From positions 2,231,001 through 2,295,000 of the forward strand of contig NZ_CP014616.1 in NCBI RefSeq assembly GCF_001590685.1: a stretch of DNA of 64,000 bases. The letters run 5' to 3'. Shown in pieces: positions 61,350-64,000 of this stretch (within the stretch, counting starts at the first letter, position 1; the number at the start of each line of letters is the position of its first letter). The translations under genes were made by a program, and so were the position numbers. Below the pieces are notes generated by a model that was not told where the DNA came from, did no database searches, and worked only from the letters and a program-made list of their open reading frames with translations. Source of the stretch: Sporosarcina psychrophila. Its GTDB lineage: Bacteria > Bacillota > Bacilli > Bacillales_A > Planococcaceae.

Positions 61350-61976
61350 ATGTTAAATCAGCAAGGATTTAATTTATGGGCGAATGACTATGATCAAACA
61401 GTACAAGTGTGTGAAGAAAAAAATTTGTATCCGTTTGCTGGATACAAAAAAATATTGAATACTATTTTTAATGAGGTCATGCAAAAGCAGCAATCAACCA
61501 TTTTAGATATAGGGTTTGGCACAGCGGCTTTAACGAGTCGACTTTATGAAAATGGGCATCACATAGATGGTTTAGATTTTTCTACTCAGATGATTGCGGT
61601 TGCTCAGTCTAAAATGCCAATGGCAAATTTGGTGGAGTGGGATATTACCAAGGGCTTTCCTGATTCTTTTGAAGTCAATAAGTATGACTTTATTATAAGC
61701 ACATATGCGCTGCATCATATTGCGGATGAAGAGAAAATCACCTTTATCAAGAGTTTGCTACCTCTACTTTCAGCGAATGGGAAAATATTCATTGGGGATA
61801 TTGCATTTCATACACGTAAGGAGCTTGATATTTGTAGACATAATAGCATTGAATATTGGGATGAGGATGAGTTTTATTTAGTCTCCAATGAAATCAAATA
61901 CTCGTTAAAAAACGTTTGTAAATGTGAATTTCATCGCGTATCGCATTGTGGCGGTGTATTCATGGTTACGAGGTAA
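61350..61976 (+). CDS. Class I SAM-dependent methyltransferase
   Basis: A 208-residue small-molecule-type methyltransferase. Seen: motif I TILDIGFGTAALTSRLYENG, post-I acidic IDGLDFSTQMIAVAQ, motif for YDFIISTYALHHIADEEK and SANGKIFIGDIAF. The ATG at 61350 is favoured by AGGGGGAGC; the frame runs ten codons upstream. It has no clear neighbour on the same transcript, except a possible leader peptide. The substrate is unknown. Confidence 0.85.
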   Translation: MLNQQGFNLWANDYDQTVQVCEEKNLYPFAGYKKILNTIFNEVMQKQQSTILDIGFGTAALTSRLYENGHHIDGLDFSTQMIAVAQSKMPMANLVEWDITKGFPDSFEVNKYDFIISTYALHHIADEEKITFIKSLLPLLSANGKIFIGDIAFHTRKELDICRHNSIEYWDEDEFYLVSNEIKYSLKNVCKCEFHRVSHCGGVFMVTR

Positions 61977-62005
61977 ATATAAAATTTATAGTCGAAATGA
62001 TAAAT

Positions 62006-62031
62006 TGAGTTGTTTCGGCAACTCATTTTTT
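62006..62031 (+). terminator. Terminator after methyltransferase gene
   Basis: TGAGTTG pairs with CAACTCA around TTTCG, followed by T residues. Confidence 0.75.
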
Positions 62032-62223
62032 CTGTAATTAATGAAGGTGGTTATTAACTTTGAACTCGTGTAAGAGTCAGTGGCATTTAATGGTTAATTT
62101 CGATTTTTCTACACTATAAAATAAGGAGGTTACACTACGTGAATATTTAAAAAGCGACTTTCAATTTAGAAGTATTCTAGGCGATAAATCTATCAATAAA
62201 GTAAATTGATATGGGGGAAACAT

Positions 62224-63159
62224 ATGAATGGACTAGCAGTATTAAAAAGATTCGGCTTTCAAACTCAAGAAGAACCGAAAAGTATTTATCCTTTCTCCCC
62301 GGTATATCGAGTTAACAGTGAAATGAATGATTTTATTGTTAAGAAAACACAGAGACCAATTGAGCGTGCACAAAGACTGATGAGGTATACGACCAACTTA
62401 AAAGAAAATGGAGTAAATGTGGTAACACCAGTTAGTTTAAGTGTGGAAAACCCTCAATCAATCGGAGAGGATACATATGTAGTTTATCCATTTATTAAGG
62501 GAGCGCAGTATTACGGTAAAGATGACGAAATCATAGCAGCAGGCAAACTATTGGGGGAAATACACAGCCTTTCGCCCATGGAAAATACGTTTGAATTAGA
62601 AGAATATGATGTTTTTGATTTTAATGTGGACGAAGTGGCAGAGAGTGTTCAAAAGATAGAAAAATACGCTGCACGTTATGATTTTAAAATTGAAGGTATT
62701 CAACTGAAAAAGAAATTAGTAGAAGTAGTTAATCAGCAAGAAGAATTGAAAAATAGCGGTTTGCAATTTGTACTCACTCCACATGACTTCAAAGCGAATA
62801 ACTTAATCTATACACCAGATCCTTATTTAATAGATCCTGATAATGCCAGTTGGATTCCACGTATTTTTGATGTAGCATTAGCCCTACTTTTATTTCATAA
62901 TGAATTATCAACCGCTCCAGACAAACCATTTACGCCTGAACAATGGCAATTATTCCTGCAAGGCTATAAAAAATATAGTAGTCTTACCGATCTAGATTAC
63001 GTTTATTGGGAAAAAGCAGTAGAGCATGTTTTTCTAGATGAGGTTATGTGGTTAATGGCCGATGTAGAGGATGATTGGGCTAATCCATCCCAGAGACACC
63101 TTTTTGAAGGGCTTATCAAGATCGTATACGATCCTTCAAGCTATAGTCTAAATTGTTAG
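62224..63159 (+). CDS. APH/choline-kinase family phosphotransferase
   Basis: A 311-residue kinase-like protein. The ATP-site part resembles DFIVKKTQRPIERAQRLMRY, and the catalytic loop is VLTPHDFKANNLIYTPDPYL with LIDPDNASWIPRIFDVALAL, equivalent to the HGDxxxxN and D of aminoglycoside phosphotransferases. The His of the usual HGD is PHD here. The start at 62224 has GGGGGAAAC before it. Substrates of this family include aminoglycosides, choline and sugars; none can be chosen. Confidence 0.78.
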   Translation: MNGLAVLKRFGFQTQEEPKSIYPFSPVYRVNSEMNDFIVKKTQRPIERAQRLMRYTTNLKENGVNVVTPVSLSVENPQSIGEDTYVVYPFIKGAQYYGKDDEIIAAGKLLGEIHSLSPMENTFELEEYDVFDFNVDEVAESVQKIEKYAARYDFKIEGIQLKKKLVEVVNQQEELKNSGLQFVLTPHDFKANNLIYTPDPYLIDPDNASWIPRIFDVALALLLFHNELSTAPDKPFTPEQWQLFLQGYKKYSSLTDLDYVYWEKAVEHVFLDEVMWLMADVEDDWANPSQRHLFEGLIKIVYDPSSYSLNC

Positions 63160-63284
63160 GTTAAGTCTGAATTTATTATGCGTATTTCAATGTTGCGGGA
63201 ATTCTCGTTTGTGGAAAAGTAATTTTGAAGGTTGCTTTCCTATTGCTACACCATTGGAATATGCAATTGTGGAGGGAAGAATGT

Positions 63285-64000
63285 ATGAGTAGGAATGTAT
63301 TTGAAGAAAACTTTGAGAAATATGCTGATCCTGAAATGTATGACCACTTATATGAAGGTTATCAGAAGGATTTGAACTTGATTTTAGAATGGGCCAAGCT
63401 AGATCATCCGATTATTGAATTAGCGTGTGGTACAGGCCGACTTACCATTCCTATGGCAAAACGTGGATTTCAAATGGTTGGTGTTGACCTGCATGAGGGT
63501 ATGTTGGAACGTGCAAAGCAAAAGGCGAAAGAACAAAAGGTATCGATTGAGTTTTTACTGCAAGACTGCACGAAGTTGAATTTACCCGTCAAAAGTTCGT
63601 TAGTTTTTATGACTGGGAATTCCTTTCAACATTTCCTAACGAATGAAGTACAAGATGACTTAGTACAATCTGTCCGACAACATCTGGTAGAGGATGGAAT
63701 TTTTATTTTTGACACGCGAAATCCTTTACTACATGAGTTGGCAGCTGTTGATGAATATGAGCAACAGTATAGCGATAATAATGGTAATCAAATTATCGAA
63801 TTTCACCGTGAAGAATACAATTCGATGACACAGATCTTACATTGCCATACTGATCGACAAATTTATCAAGGAGAAACCTTAATTGCTAAAGAGCAAGATG
63901 GCATTTCATTACGCTATTCATTTCCACTCGAAATGGAAAGAGTGCTTAAAGAGAATGGGTTTGAAATCTTGCAGGTATATGGTGATTGGGATAAAAATGA
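63285..64000 (+). CDS. Class I SAM-dependent methyltransferase, cut by the right edge
   Basis: The first 238 residues of a methyltransferase. Seen: motif I IIELACGTGRLTIPMAKRG, MVGVDLHEGMLERAKQKAKE, and LVFMTGNSFQHFLTNEVQDD. The end of the frame lies past base 64000. GGAGGGAAG precedes the ATG at 63285; the slightly earlier ATG stops at once. Different from the methyltransferase at 61350, although both flank an APH-type gene. Substrate unknown. Confidence 0.82.
   Translation, partial: MSRNVFEENFEKYADPEMYDHLYEGYQKDLNLILEWAKLDHPIIELACGTGRLTIPMAKRGFQMVGVDLHEGMLERAKQKAKEQKVSIEFLLQDCTKLNLPVKSSLVFMTGNSFQHFLTNEVQDDLVQSVRQHLVEDGIFIFDTRNPLLHELAAVDEYEQQYSDNNGNQIIEFHREEYNSMTQILHCHTDRQIYQGETLIAKEQDGISLRYSFPLEMERVLKENGFEILQVYGDWDKN

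Overview
The window is low-GC Gram-positive chromosome and most likely comes from a spore-forming Bacillales member of the Planococcaceae, with Sporosarcina or a close relative my best guess. The reasons are strong AGGAGG-type ribosome sites, frequent TTG and GTG starts, a T-box leader, cre-like sites, a Spo0E-type phosphatase, two bacilliredoxins, Prli42, a urea transporter, and blocks of genes in Bacillus subtilis order (brxA-ypiP-ypjP; brxB-prli42; yqjC-yqjD-yqjE; dinB-rnz; namA). The genus is an inference. I saw no rRNA or tRNA genes and no CRISPR array.

Layout. 1-6.9 kb: ilvA (cut by the left edge), a lipid kinase gene broken by one stop codon, two SDR genes, a MarR regulator divergent from a DUF2161 nuclease-fold protein, a GNAT and an arylamine acetyltransferase. 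6.9-7.8 kb: non-coding and repeat-rich, with three consecutive hairpins. 7.8-17.5 kb: chemoreceptor, urea transporter, amino-acid ABC substrate-binding protein and permease without an ATPase, proline dehydrogenase, a DUF1646 transporter, a small coiled-coil protein and a peptide transporter with cre-like sites. 18-26.5 kb: orphan holin, a CdaR / glycerate kinase / GntP glycerate locus, an acyl-CoA ligase, and a four-gene LytTR-DUF3021-ABC transporter operon. 26.6-37.4 kb: ABC-F, CvfC, Bcr/CflA efflux, amidase, a small HhH protein, a secreted beta-propeller protein, and brxA-ypiP-ypjP.

37.4-47 kb is accessory DNA. It holds decayed prophage pieces (integrase C-terminus, terminase small subunit, amidase, each frameshifted or stopped), small orphan genes, a tandem pair of related zinc-ribbon proteins, a 5' group II intron fragment, a free-standing RNA polymerase alpha-CTD-like protein and a frameshifted DUF3949 gene. 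Ordinary genes (tag, MmcQ-like, ferritin-like, Spo0E-like, DUF418) lie among them. 47.3-56 kb is conserved chromosome: brxB, prli42, methylmalonyl-CoA epimerase, acyl-CoA carboxylase beta, M20 peptidase, CheW, DNA polymerase IV, RNase Z, YbaK-like deacylase and NamA. 56-64 kb is again accessory and AT-rich: an isochorismatase relic, serine hydrolase, GNAT, nucleotidyltransferase-like protein, a Met T-box with a compact methionyl-tRNA synthetase, two SAM methyltransferases and an APH-family phosphotransferase. This last stretch resembles a resistance or modification cassette region.

The items least explained by known annotation are the duplicated small coiled-coil proteins (15.5 and 39.7 kb), the paired zinc-ribbon proteins (44.0-44.9 kb), and the families of folded intergenic repeats. 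I found no convincing large new system. These are the best candidates.
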